The position numbers and the translations under genes were made by a program. A DNA stretch of 64,000 bases, taken from assembly GCF_947496855.1 (NCBI RefSeq), contig NZ_CANMED010000004.1, positions 558,001-622,000 on the forward strand, written 5' to 3'. Origin of the DNA: an uncultured Aquimarina sp. (GTDB lineage: Bacteria > Bacteroidota > Bacteroidia > Flavobacteriales > Flavobacteriaceae). The number at the start of each line of letters is the position of its first letter. The stretch's first letter is position 1. Shown piece by piece: positions 29,969-40,440 of this stretch. The notes under the pieces were generated by a model, which made no database searches, had not been told where the DNA came from, and was given only the letters and a program-made list of their open reading frames with translations.

Positions 29969-32900
29969 AATTCTATCTCTTTTAACTGCTTGTTAGTGTT
30001 TTGAATTTTTTTTTGCTTTTTAGCGATTTTTATTTGAGAAGCTAAATATTCTATAGTGGGGTAATTGAATAAGCTAATGATGTTTATTTTTACGCCAAAC
30101 TCTTTATTAACCTTATATAATATTTTAATGGCCTTAATGCTATTTCCCCCTAGGTTAAAAAAGTTGTCTTTTATACTTATTCTCTCCTTAGCTAATACTT
30201 CTTTCCAAAACAGATATACTCTTTCTTCTATTTTATTGGTTGGTTTTATATATTCTTCTTGATGTGAAATTTCTATATGTTTAGGGTCTGGCAAAGATTC
30301 TTTATCTACTTTTCCATTTTTAGTCTGAGGTATACTATCTACTTGTACAAAATGACCAGGCATCATATATTCTGGTAGTTTATCTAACAGATAATTTCGT
30401 AAATATTTAGTGTTTAGTTTCTTTTGTGAGACCACATATGCAGTTATTTCCTTTTGTCCGAATACGTCTGTCGTAATTTTAGTAACTGCCTCAACTATAT
30501 CTTCCTTAGACTGTAATTGAGATTCGATTTCATTAAGTTCTACTCTATATCCTCTAATCTTTACTTGGTCATCTTTTCTTCCTAAAAACTCAATAGTTCC
30601 GTTAGGTAACCACCGACCTAAATCTCCTGTTTTATATATGTATTCTTCTTTCTGAAACGGGTTTTGAACAAACTTTTCTTTGGTTAACTCAGATCTATTC
30701 AAGTATCCTTTAGCCAACCCTTCACCACCAATACAAATCTCTCCTATAACTCCTACAGGTTGTAATTGAAGATTCTTTCCTAATATGAATATTTTATTAT
30801 TAAAAATAGGGCGCCCAATTACCGGATTCTTCATAAAGCCCTGAAGATTATCTTTTGTTATCTCAAAAGTACATACGCCAATTGTTCCTTCTGATGGCCC
30901 ATAGTGGTTTATCAATTTTATATTAGTCTGGGATATAATTTTTTGAACATCGGTTAGATTTTGACTCTCTCCTCCTGTCAAAATCAGCTTCAAATTTTTA
31001 CTATTAATAAGATTTGGAGTATCAACCTGATTTAACAAAACATTTAAATAAGTAGGTGTGATTTTTAAGAATGTAATCTTATTTTCTTCAATATATCTAG
31101 AAACTTCAACGGGATCTTTAATAACTAATTTATCCAAAAAATGAATAGCACCACCATTTAAAATACATCCAAAAACACTTGTATAGATTAAATCAAAAGC
31201 CATACTTGATGTAACAATACTACTATCGTTAGAAGTTATTTGATTAGTATTCTTGAACCAATTGACATAATTAACAATAGACTTATGTTGGATCTTAACA
31301 CCTTTTGGCTTACCTGTAGTGCCAGAGGTATAAATCAAATACGCCAAATTAGACGATGAAGAATTTATTTGGGGAGCATTATGATTATATACATTGGATT
31401 GATTAATTGATTTTATTACGTCATCCACTTGTAAGAAAATCTTACAAGAACTATCCTCAATAATAAATTGAATTCTATCCTGAGGTAGTTCAGGGTCCAG
31501 TAATAAATAAGTTCCACCGCATTTTAACACCCCTAACATTGTAGCCAAAGTGAAATCTCCTCTATCCAATTCTATTGCAACAACATCTTCTGGCTCAATT
31601 TTTTTCTCATGAGACAAATAAGAAGCAATTTTATTGGATAACTCATTGAGTTCTCTATAAGAAAGTTTTTTTTGCCTATAAACACAAGCAGTTTTATTCG
31701 GAGCTATTTTTACCTGTTCTTCAAAAACATCTATAATAGTCTTTTCATTTGGATATACTACTTTAGTCGAATTAAAATCGTTTAAAATTTTACCAATCTC
31801 TTCTTTTTTAAGGTAGCCTAATTCTTCTATTCTTAGTGTAGGATTACTTAGAATACTATTTAACAACTCTTTATAATGATTTATTAAATTTTCTATGGAT
31901 TTCTTATCATACAAATCAGTATTATAATTTACGGTAAAGCTTAAAGCGTCATCTATTTCTTGAAAATGAATATTAATGTCCAATTTTGATGCTACAGCTC
32001 CCTGATCAATGATATCATTACTAGAGTTTTCTTTCTCTAAGAATATTTCATAATTATCTTCTACATTATGTAATACCAACATGGTATCAAAAACTGGGCT
32101 ACGACTGGTATCCCTCTTTATATTCAGATCTTCAATAAGTCTATCAAAAGGATATAGTTGATGATCATATGCGGCGAGTGTATTTTCTTTTACTTTTTTA
32201 AAAAATGTAGTAAAACTTTCTTGAGCATCCATCTTATTACGCAACGCCAAGGAGTTAACATAGAAACCTATCTGATTCTCTAAATCTTTATGATCTCTTC
32301 CTGCAATAGGTACGCCAACTAGAGTTTCTTTTTGTGAAGTATACTTGTAGCAGAGTACATTCCATACAGCCAATAGCCCCATAAATAAGCTACCTTCCTG
32401 CTGACGACAATATTCTTTTAACTCAGTGGTAATATCAGTAGATAAAAAAGTTGATAATCTTCGACCATTATGTGTTTTTATCTTAGGTCTTAATTTTTGT
32501 CCAGGCAAGTTTAGTGGCTGTAAATCTCCTGATAAATTATTTACCCAATATTCTTTGTGTTTTTTTAATTGATCTGCCTCTAATTGTGATTGTTGCCAAC
32601 TTGCGTAATCTTTATACTGAATTTTTAATTCATCTAGATTTGGTTGAATGTCTTTATTGTAAGCGTTATAATAATTCATTACATCTTTAATCAATTGTCC
32701 TAAAGACCAACCATCACTGATGATATGATGCATATTAAAATAAAATATATAACGCTCGTTAGAAACTCTAAGTAAACTTGCTCTTAGTAACGGCCCTTCA
32801 GACAAATCAAATACACGATAAGAATCTTTAATAATATATTTTTTGGCAGCTAAAGAGGTATCTTCTTCTTCCCTTAGATCTTTATAATCTATTTGAAAAT

Positions 32901-35043
32901 CTAATTCTTTCGAATCTAATACCCATTGTTTTACTTCTCCTGAAGTATCTTCTTTAAATATTGTTCTAAGTATCTCATGCCTTTCTATAGTAGCATTAAT
33001 AGCTTTCTTAAAGTCATCTACGTCATAACTCCCTTTTAAGGGTAAGGAATATGGCATGTTATAAGCTTTAGAAGCATCTTCAAATTGGCTTAATATCCAT
33101 AATCTCCTTTGAGAATCTGATATCGGGTAACTTTCTGATTCAGCTACTTTTTTTATTTCTTTGTATGTAGCTTTAGTTGATGAGGTTATCAATTTTGCCT
33201 GAGATTCTAACACACAATGTGTAAAGAGGTCCTGCATACTTAAGGACACACCAAAAGCTTTATTAGCCCTTGATTTTAATCGGATTAATTTTATACTATT
33301 CCCACCTAAAAACAAAAAATTATCATTCTTCCCAATCTTTTCTATAGCAAGAACATCCTCCCAAATTTTAATTAGCTCTTTTTCTGTTTCGTTAGTTGCG
33401 CTCTCATAATTTTCATTTATTGTTATATTTTTTAAGTTTTCTTTTAATGCTATTGAATCAATTTTCCCATTAGCATTAATAGGGAAAGATTGTAAGCGAA
33501 TAAACATTGATGGCACTTCGTAATGAGATAAATACTCTAAACAATGTGCCCTAATTTCTTCCTTGCAATCAATATCTGATTTAGCCACATAAAAACAAAC
33601 AAGACGCGAATCAGAATCAGTTTCTTTATCAAGCATGCATTTCACCATATCAATTTGCGACAAATTCAGAATCGTACTTTCTATCGAATTAAGATCACTG
33701 CGCACACCATTTAGTTTTACAATACCATCTTTTCTTCCTTGTACAATTATATTACGATCTGAATCATATTTTCCATAATCACCTGTTTTATAAATAATGT
33801 CTGTTTCATTATTTAATGGATTTTGAATAAATTTTTCCTTTGTTTGCTCTTTGTCTCTTAAATAACCTTTTGATAAAAAAGGTGTTTTTATATAAATTTC
33901 TCCAACTTCATTAATTCGGCATAACTCCTCATCAGAATTTAAAATCAGTAAAACAGTATTTGATATTGGTTTCCCTACACATACTACATCTGAAGGAGCA
34001 CCTTGAAGGTCTTTCTCTACTTTATAAAATGATTTAATCAATGTTGCTTCTGTAGTCCCATACAAGTTAATAATCGTTGTATTGTTTCCATACACTTCCC
34101 TCCAATTTATTATATCTCTATTATATAGCTTTTCCCCGGCTAATAATAAATTTCTAAGTTTAGGGTATTCATTATATCCTAAGCCTCCTTCTGTATAACC
34201 TGACGAAGACAATAACCTAAACATTGTAGGTACCGTATGCAGTAAAGTAATTCCTTGTGATCTTATCCAATTGGATAACTTTATGGGTTCTTGTTTTATA
34301 TCTGTAGGGACTAAACAAAGTATAGCTCCATTTATTAATGGCAGAAAAATATCTCTTAAAGAGGCATCAAAAGCTAATGATATTAATTGACTAACTTTTT
34401 CTTTATCAGTAACACCTAACTCCTTAGATTCCCAATGAATAAAATGACTTAAACTTTTATGGTTTCCCAAAACAGCCTTAGGCTTCCCACTTGAACCTGA
34501 AGTAAAATATATATAACTTGAGTCATCTCCTGATATGGTTACATTCACATTCATTCCTAAAAGATCTGCTTCAAAAAATTCTTCTATATATGCATCATTA
34601 CAATATCGATAAATAACATAAATCAATTCGCCATTAGAATCTATATCCAGTACTATAACTTCTGGAATTGTATAGTCATATAACTTATTATAGTACTCTA
34701 TAACAGATAACTCTGAAGGAGAAACTATTGCTGTTTTGGGTTTAATTTTATTATATAATACTGACCAATGGTTTATTTTGTAATTTTTATCTAATGGAAT
34801 ATAAATACCTCCAGATTTAAAAATACCCAACAAGGAAAAAATTTGTATAAGATCATTATTAAAAAGAGTTGCTACGACATCCTCTTTTTGAACCAAACGT
34901 AAATTCAATAGATTTGCAACCCTATTTGCATAGGAATTTAAGCTGTCGTAACTAATTGTTTTATTATCGTACTCTATTGCAGTAGCATTACCTTTTTCTG
35001 AAACAATTTTCTCAAAAACACTATGTATTACTTTTTTATCCAT
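29965..35043 (-). CDS. NRPS4: A(unassigned)-T-C-A(Asp)-T
   Basis: The 1692-residue protein begins directly with an A domain and no C domain; the condensation partner is the C domain that ends NRPS3. A8 (YFTSGSSGKPKAV near 184) has the odd pocket DARHLALLIK, with Arg at position 239, and I cannot assign it. T8 (GGNS) is near 581, C10 (HHIISDG) near 776, A9 (YTSGTTGKPKG) near 1241 and T9 (GGNS) near 1634. A9 reads DLTKLGHIGK, an Asp code with the diagnostic His322. The start overlaps the racemase gene by eight bases. The tail (ending NKQLKEIEL) should contact the TubC domain of NRPS5. The racemase next door makes D-Asp or D-Glu a candidate for A8 or A9. Confidence 0.95.
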   Translation of the reverse strand: MDKKVIHSVFEKIVSEKGNATAIEYDNKTISYDSLNSYANRVANLLNLRLVQKEDVVATLFNNDLIQIFSLLGIFKSGGIYIPLDKNYKINHWSVLYNKIKPKTAIVSPSELSVIEYYNKLYDYTIPEVIVLDIDSNGELIYVIYRYCNDAYIEEFFEADLLGMNVNVTISGDDSSYIYFTSGSSGKPKAVLGNHKSLSHFIHWESKELGVTDKEKVSQLISLAFDASLRDIFLPLINGAILCLVPTDIKQEPIKLSNWIRSQGITLLHTVPTMFRLLSSSGYTEGGLGYNEYPKLRNLLLAGEKLYNRDIINWREVYGNNTTIINLYGTTEATLIKSFYKVEKDLQGAPSDVVCVGKPISNTVLLILNSDEELCRINEVGEIYIKTPFLSKGYLRDKEQTKEKFIQNPLNNETDIIYKTGDYGKYDSDRNIIVQGRKDGIVKLNGVRSDLNSIESTILNLSQIDMVKCMLDKETDSDSRLVCFYVAKSDIDCKEEIRAHCLEYLSHYEVPSMFIRLQSFPINANGKIDSIALKENLKNITINENYESATNETEKELIKIWEDVLAIEKIGKNDNFLFLGGNSIKLIRLKSRANKAFGVSLSMQDLFTHCVLESQAKLITSSTKATYKEIKKVAESESYPISDSQRRLWILSQFEDASKAYNMPYSLPLKGSYDVDDFKKAINATIERHEILRTIFKEDTSGEVKQWVLDSKELDFQIDYKDLREEEDTSLAAKKYIIKDSYRVFDLSEGPLLRASLLRVSNERYIFYFNMHHIISDGWSLGQLIKDVMNYYNAYNKDIQPNLDELKIQYKDYASWQQSQLEADQLKKHKEYWVNNLSGDLQPLNLPGQKLRPKIKTHNGRRLSTFLSTDITTELKEYCRQQEGSLFMGLLAVWNVLCYKYTSQKETLVGVPIAGRDHKDLENQIGFYVNSLALRNKMDAQESFTTFFKKVKENTLAAYDHQLYPFDRLIEDLNIKRDTSRSPVFDTMLVLHNVEDNYEIFLEKENSSNDIIDQGAVASKLDINIHFQEIDDALSFTVNYNTDLYDKKSIENLINHYKELLNSILSNPTLRIEELGYLKKEEIGKILNDFNSTKVVYPNEKTIIDVFEEQVKIAPNKTACVYRQKKLSYRELNELSNKIASYLSHEKKIEPEDVVAIELDRGDFTLATMLGVLKCGGTYLLLDPELPQDRIQFIIEDSSCKIFLQVDDVIKSINQSNVYNHNAPQINSSSSNLAYLIYTSGTTGKPKGVKIQHKSIVNYVNWFKNTNQITSNDSSIVTSSMAFDLIYTSVFGCILNGGAIHFLDKLVIKDPVEVSRYIEENKITFLKITPTYLNVLLNQVDTPNLINSKNLKLILTGGESQNLTDVQKIISQTNIKLINHYGPSEGTIGVCTFEITKDNLQGFMKNPVIGRPIFNNKIFILGKNLQLQPVGVIGEICIGGEGLAKGYLNRSELTKEKFVQNPFQKEEYIYKTGDLGRWLPNGTIEFLGRKDDQVKIRGYRVELNEIESQLQSKEDIVEAVTKITTDVFGQKEITAYVVSQKKLNTKYLRNYLLDKLPEYMMPGHFVQVDSIPQTKNGKVDKESLPDPKHIEISHQEEYIKPTNKIEERVYLFWKEVLAKERISIKDNFFNLGGNSIKAIKILYKVNKEFGVKINIISLFNYPTIEYLASQIKIAKKQKKIQNTNKQLKEIEL

Positions 35044-35782
35044 GGTAAACCATTTTTTTACTTAGTACTCTACTTTTTAAATTCAATTTATTTATTACCG
35101 TATCCACTAAAACATCTACTGCATCCAAGTAAGGAATCGTTTCCTCAGTTTTACTGTAACCAATCTGAACCTCTGTACAACCACCTATTATTAAATCGAT
35201 ATTTTTATTTTTTAACCTATTAACAGCTTCTTGAAAAAGAGCATATGCTTCTTGAGATATTTGTGCAGATTTCAATCCTCCTTGCATATAAACTGATTTC
35301 ATAAATTTTTCTTCCTGATCAATATCGTCCAAAGTGATCAGCTCAAAAGGCAAATTCTTAAACTTATTATGAAATAGTTTTGATCTTATAGTTCCCGTAG
35401 TTGCTAATAAACCAACTCGTTGAACACCTATGTAATCATTCATTATAGTTTCGGCTACCAAATCAATTGGATTTAAAATATTCTGCTTCAATCCATTTTC
35501 TAATTGATTTAAAAAAAAATATGAAGTGATACAGGTTGAGACGATATAATCAACATTACACTTTCTCATTATATCTAAAGACCTTAAAAGTTGACTATTA
35601 GGTGACTCTTCACCATAAACAATTGCTAAGGTTCTATCCGGTACTTGGCTATTGTTATGAACTATAAATTCTGGAAAATCTTGATCTTTTATCGCTTGTA
35701 TATTTTGGATAAGCTTATTAATAAAAAGCAATCCTGCTTTCGTACCCATACCGGATATAATCCCTAGTTTTTTATGACTCAT
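35036..35782 (-). CDS. Aspartate/glutamate racemase family protein
   Basis: The 248-residue protein has the Asp/Glu racemase fold pattern, beginning LGIISGMGTKAG. It has the two catalytic cysteines expected for cofactor-independent racemisation: Cys84 in STCITS and Cys202 in GGCTEVQ. Length is normal for the family. It starts 3 bases after NRPS3 and overlaps NRPS4 by 8 bases, exactly where one module is split between a C domain (end of NRPS3) and an A domain (start of NRPS4). The likely role is supply of D-Asp or D-Glu to this or the following module, since NRPS4 carries no epimerase domain. A related substrate in the racemase family (for example RacX-type broad racemases) cannot be excluded. 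Confidence 0.88.
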   Translation of the reverse strand: MSHKKLGIISGMGTKAGLLFINKLIQNIQAIKDQDFPEFIVHNNSQVPDRTLAIVYGEESPNSQLLRSLDIMRKCNVDYIVSTCITSYFFLNQLENGLKQNILNPIDLVAETIMNDYIGVQRVGLLATTGTIRSKLFHNKFKNLPFELITLDDIDQEEKFMKSVYMQGGLKSAQISQEAYALFQEAVNRLKNKNIDLIIGGCTEVQIGYSKTEETIPYLDAVDVLVDTVINKLNLKSRVLSKKMVYHG

Positions 35783-35785
35783 GAC

Positions 35786-38700
35786 CTAAAAATTTTCGTC
35801 GATAGACATAATTAATTCTTCAGTAAAGCTTTCTTGCTCGTCATTTTCAACGTCGTCTAAAATGCCTTTACAATAATCTTCTATGCGACCTGAAGAGTTC
35901 TGAACTATCTGTTCAAAAAGAGAAACAAAATCAGTTGATAGTTCATTAATTGCTGAATCATCAAAGAGGTCTTTATTATAGATCAAGTCATAACGTATCT
36001 CTGAACCGGAAACTGTAAAATAAAAAGTAATATCAAACTTGCTTCGGATGTTTAATTCTTTGCTTGATTTTAGCTCTTTCCTTGCCGTTGTAAATTGTTT
36101 TTGTGCTCTTACTTCTTCATTAAGTACCAGCAACGCATCAAACAAAGGACTTCTAGATAAATCCCGAGCTTGTCCTATATCTTCTATTAATGTATCAAAT
36201 GGATACTCTTGATGTTCAAATCCTTCTAACACTATATTTTTTACATTTTCGAGTAAATCAGTATAAGTATCTTTATGATTTAGATATTGTCTTAATGCAA
36301 TTGTATTTAAATATAACCCTATTTGATCCTTCAATTCAGGGTTTTCTCTTCCGGCTAATGGGCTACCAACAATGATATCCTTTTGATATGAATATCGATA
36401 TAACAGCATATATACTACACTCAAAACATTCATATACAAAGTAGTACCTGTGTTTTGAGCTAATTCTAATAAACTAACAGAAGTTTCCATGGATAACTGA
36501 TTGCTTATTACTCCTCCATTATTTGTTTTGACAAGAGGACGTTTCTTAGCAATATTCAAATTCAATTTCGGAATCTCTCCACTAAATTGGTTTAACCAAT
36601 ATTGTTTATGAGTTTGAAAAATATTCCCTTTAACTTGATTTTGTTTCCAAATAGCATAATCTTTATATTGAATATTTAGTTTTGGCAACTCCAACTTTTT
36701 GCCATTTCTATAATATTCATAATATGCAAGTACATCCTTTGCTAAGACTTCTATTGACCAACCATCACTAATAATATGATGCATGTTATAATAAAAAACA
36801 TATTGATCATCAGAGAGTTTTAGTACACTTACTCGGATAAGAGGACCATTAACTAAATCAAATGGTTTATATGAATCTTCTCTTGTATATATTTTTACAC
36901 ATTCATCTTTATTTAGTTCTTGGGTAAAATCAATGATATCTATTTGGAAATCTAACTCTTCTTGAGACAAAACATATTGTCTAAAATCACCTAAATCATC
37001 CTCTTTGAAAACAGTTCTTAAAATTTCATGCCTACTTATTACTGCTTTTATTGCTTTTTTAAGGTTTTCAATATCATAATTATCATTCAAAATCATGTAA
37101 GATGGCATATTATAAGCTACCGAGTTCTCTTCCACTTGACTTAAAATCAACAATCTTCTTTGTGCATCGGACACAGGATAACTATCAGCTATTGCAGCTT
37201 TTTGAATACTAGAAAAAGTTTTTTTATCACACGATTCTATAAGTCTAGCTTGCTCTCTAAGAGTTGGATTTGAAAATAACTGTTTAAGTTCCAGTTTTAC
37301 CTGAAAGGTTTTATGAATGTTTCCTATAAGCCGTGTAGCTTTTAAACTGTGTCCGCCAAGTTCAAAAAAGTTGTGGTGGATTCCAAAATTATCAGTATTC
37401 AGTAATTCTGTCCAAATATTAAATAATTTACTTTCTATTTGATTAGAAGGCGTAATATTTTCTATGACATTTCCTAACAAGTTTTCTAAAGGAGATGGTA
37501 AACTTGATTTATCAATTTTGCCATTAGAATTCATAGGAATTTGTTCCATAATTACTATAAAAGCTGGCACCATATATTCAGGTACTTTACTGGAGATATG
37601 AGATTTTATATCACTTACCAACAAATTATCCGAAACCGAAACATATGCTACAATACTCTTATCTCCGTCAGGCATTTCAATTAACTTTATAACACTTTGT
37701 GTAATCTCTGTTAGTGTATCGAGCTGTTTTTTTATTTCATCTAATTCTATACGATATCCTCTAATTTTCACCTGATCATCTATCCTTCCTAAATACTCCA
37801 TTTCACCATTATCAAGAAAACGAACCAAATCACCAGTACGATACATTTTTTCATTTTTTGCAAATGGATCTCTTATAAATTTTTCTGCATCTAACTCTTC
37901 TCTATTCAAATATCCACGTGCTACTCCTTCTCCTGCAACGTATAGCTCTCCTGGTCTACCATATGGAAGTAAATGCTGTTCTTTATCTAAAATATAACAT
38001 TGCGCAAACGATAAAGGCTTACCAATTGTACTAACTGGTAATATCAGCGATTTTTGCGTTAATTTCTTAAAGGTAACATGCACTGTGGTTTCAGTAATTC
38101 CATACATGTTTATTAAGTTAACTTCGGGATGCTTTTCACTCCATTCTTTTAATTTTAAAGGATTCAATGATTCTCCTCCAAATATGACATATCGTAAAGA
38201 AGGAATCTCTAGTTTATGCTCCATAAAATTATAAAATGCGGATGGTGTCTGACTAAATATTGTAACCTTATTATCATTCATTAATCTAACAAGAGATTCT
38301 GGGTCTCTTGCTTCTTGATCATTAATTACAACAAGATTACCTCCACTTAGAAGACATCCAAAAATCTCCCAAACAGAAAAATCGAAACAATAGGAATGGA
38401 AGAATGTCCAAGAATCATTGGCAGAAAAATTAAATTTCTCATTACAAGATTTAAATAAACTCATTGCATTACGATGTTCTATCATAACTCCTTTAGGTTG
38501 TCCTGTCGTCCCTGAAGTATATATAATGTATGCTAAATCATTTGGGACAACTTCTACTTTAGGAGCACTCGTATCTGTATCCTTTATAGTCGAAGAAAAT
38601 GTATATAAAAAGTCTTCATCTATTATTAATTTACTAGAAGTATCTGAAAGAATAAATGATTTTCTTTCTTCTGGATAATCTGGGTTTATAGGAACATATG

Positions 38701-40258
38701 TAGCTCCACATTTAAGAACGGCCAGTAATACAACTATAAGTTCTTCTGATTTTGGTAAAACAACGGCTATAGCATCTTGTACCTTCACATCAAAGTGATC
38801 TATAAGCATATTAGCCATTTGATTAGAACGAACATGTAAATCCAAATAACTCATGCTTCCTCCTGACCAAGTCAATGCTGTTTTATCTTTACACCTTTCA
38901 ACATTTTGCAAAAAACCACTTACAATTGTACTATCTTCTTTTTCAAAACCTGATATGGTTTTATGTATAAGATTTAATTCTTCATCTTTAGATAGTAATG
39001 GAATATCTTTTAGTTTCACTTCATCTTCTTTGACTAAAGAAAACAATAGCCTTTGTATTAAATTCAAAAGTGACTCGACGGTACCTGAATTAAAATACAA
39101 CTCATTGTATGTCAAAACAAAATCATAATCTTTTTGATTTTTACTTACTAATAAATTAAAATCATATTTACCCCATCCTTGATTCGTATCATTTACATCA
39201 TAGGAGTTCGTGTTATTATTTAGATCATTATCATCATAGACATATAAAATATCAAATAATGCCGTACGACTCATATCCTTTTTAGGGTTGATCTCACGAA
39301 CTAACCTATCAAACGGCATAGTCTTATATTCTTCTGATTCTGTTAAGGTCTGATCGACGATCTTACATAGTTTCTTGAGCTCTTTATCAGTTTGTAAAAA
39401 AGTTCGCAATACTACCAAATTCTCTATAGGACCTATTATGTTTTTAGTATTTTCAGTCCGCAAATCCATCAATGTTCCAATAACAATATCTGATAACCCT
39501 GTTAATTTAACAAGAGCCATTTTATAAGCTGCCAGAAATAAACTACGTGGGTTAATATTTGATTTTTCACAAAATGAATCTATTTGATTTTGTCGTAATG
39601 CAAATTTTTTCTTGTTAGCTTTATATACATGAACTTGTTCTCGTTCTTTATCTGTAGGGAAGTATAATACTTGTAAATCTTTCAATTTTGATTTCCAGTA
39701 AAAAGAAAGAGATTCTAAATCGTCATCCGTTAACCCATTTTGCCAATTAGAAAAATCTAAATATTGAAAACTTTCATTAAGACCTGTATCTGTATTATCA
39801 ATAGCGGTTAAAAATTCTTTCTTTACAAGTTTTAAACTTTTACGATCTATAATTGCATGATGAAATATGAACAAAAAATCTGTACTATCGTTTTTACTAT
39901 CAAAATAGATTTTAAATAAGTATTCTGAATCAAAATCAAACGGTTTTTGACGTAGTTCTTCCTCTCTATTTTTTAGTTCTTGCGCTTCTAAACAAATTGC
40001 TTCAATAGGGAAATCTTCAATTTCAGAAACTTTTTGAAAAATATGATCTTCCTCTTTTAAAAAACCTGTTCTTAGAATACTATGGTTTTTAGCCAATTGA
40101 AGAATTGCCGCCTCTATTGACTCCTTTTTAATTTTTTTATTCACCTTGAAAAACAAAGGGATATTATGATAAATTGGTCCTCCTACATAAAGGTCATTTT
40201 TCTCAAAATGATCAATAAACCACAAACGTTGTTGGTGATATGAACTTAGGTTTTTCAT
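35786..40258 (-). CDS. NRPS3: degenerate C-A(Thr)-T-C
   Basis: The 1490-residue protein has an N-terminal condensation-family domain (about 1-430) whose core motif is HHAIIDR near residue 134, with Arg in place of the final Gly. A7 follows (YTSGTTGQPKG near 586), then T7 (GGHS near 970) and C9 (normal HHIISDG near 1161), and a short acidic tail. The A7 pocket reads DFWSIGMVHK, a Thr code. The preceding protein NRPS2 already ends in a C domain, so two C domains meet at this junction. The N-terminal one is divergent from most C domains of the cluster, which start with SQRRLWxLSQ-like motifs; this one starts SYHQQRLWFIDHF. The Thr hydroxyl is a possible site for depsipeptide ring closure. Confidence 0.94.
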   Translation of the reverse strand: MKNLSSYHQQRLWFIDHFEKNDLYVGGPIYHNIPLFFKVNKKIKKESIEAAILQLAKNHSILRTGFLKEEDHIFQKVSEIEDFPIEAICLEAQELKNREEELRQKPFDFDSEYLFKIYFDSKNDSTDFLFIFHHAIIDRKSLKLVKKEFLTAIDNTDTGLNESFQYLDFSNWQNGLTDDDLESLSFYWKSKLKDLQVLYFPTDKEREQVHVYKANKKKFALRQNQIDSFCEKSNINPRSLFLAAYKMALVKLTGLSDIVIGTLMDLRTENTKNIIGPIENLVVLRTFLQTDKELKKLCKIVDQTLTESEEYKTMPFDRLVREINPKKDMSRTALFDILYVYDDNDLNNNTNSYDVNDTNQGWGKYDFNLLVSKNQKDYDFVLTYNELYFNSGTVESLLNLIQRLLFSLVKEDEVKLKDIPLLSKDEELNLIHKTISGFEKEDSTIVSGFLQNVERCKDKTALTWSGGSMSYLDLHVRSNQMANMLIDHFDVKVQDAIAVVLPKSEELIVVLLAVLKCGATYVPINPDYPEERKSFILSDTSSKLIIDEDFLYTFSSTIKDTDTSAPKVEVVPNDLAYIIYTSGTTGQPKGVMIEHRNAMSLFKSCNEKFNFSANDSWTFFHSYCFDFSVWEIFGCLLSGGNLVVINDQEARDPESLVRLMNDNKVTIFSQTPSAFYNFMEHKLEIPSLRYVIFGGESLNPLKLKEWSEKHPEVNLINMYGITETTVHVTFKKLTQKSLILPVSTIGKPLSFAQCYILDKEQHLLPYGRPGELYVAGEGVARGYLNREELDAEKFIRDPFAKNEKMYRTGDLVRFLDNGEMEYLGRIDDQVKIRGYRIELDEIKKQLDTLTEITQSVIKLIEMPDGDKSIVAYVSVSDNLLVSDIKSHISSKVPEYMVPAFIVIMEQIPMNSNGKIDKSSLPSPLENLLGNVIENITPSNQIESKLFNIWTELLNTDNFGIHHNFFELGGHSLKATRLIGNIHKTFQVKLELKQLFSNPTLREQARLIESCDKKTFSSIQKAAIADSYPVSDAQRRLLILSQVEENSVAYNMPSYMILNDNYDIENLKKAIKAVISRHEILRTVFKEDDLGDFRQYVLSQEELDFQIDIIDFTQELNKDECVKIYTREDSYKPFDLVNGPLIRVSVLKLSDDQYVFYYNMHHIISDGWSIEVLAKDVLAYYEYYRNGKKLELPKLNIQYKDYAIWKQNQVKGNIFQTHKQYWLNQFSGEIPKLNLNIAKKRPLVKTNNGGVISNQLSMETSVSLLELAQNTGTTLYMNVLSVVYMLLYRYSYQKDIIVGSPLAGRENPELKDQIGLYLNTIALRQYLNHKDTYTDLLENVKNIVLEGFEHQEYPFDTLIEDIGQARDLSRSPLFDALLVLNEEVRAQKQFTTARKELKSSKELNIRSKFDITFYFTVSGSEIRYDLIYNKDLFDDSAINELSTDFVSLFEQIVQNSSGRIEDYCKGILDDVENDEQESFTEELIMSIDENF

Positions 40259-40314
40259 TGTTTTTAAGATTTAATGCTATTTTTCTGAACTTGATATGTG
40301 TTAAAATTTATATA

Positions 40315-40429
40315 ACAACATCCGTATCTTAGTTTTTAATTTTTTACATCAAAAACTAAAAAGCTATCTACCCGGACCTTACGTATTAAAACGGGCACTA
40401 TTTTTCTAAATATGGATGTTGTGCGGGTA
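40315..40429. repeat. Set of inverted repeats in the NRPS2-NRPS3 gap
   Basis: The 182-base gap holds an outer imperfect 12-bp inverted repeat (40315-40326 with 40411-40422, one G/T mismatch, core ACAACATCC/GGATGTTGT). It also holds a 9-bp stem TTAGTTTTT/AAAAACTAA (40329-40337 with 40351-40359) and CCCG-rich arms TACCCG/CGGGTA (40369-40374 with 40424-40429). Not all can form at once, so the RNA could switch between folds. No T-run clearly marks it as a terminator. Confidence 0.5.
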
Positions 40430-40440
40430 AAGAGTTTATT

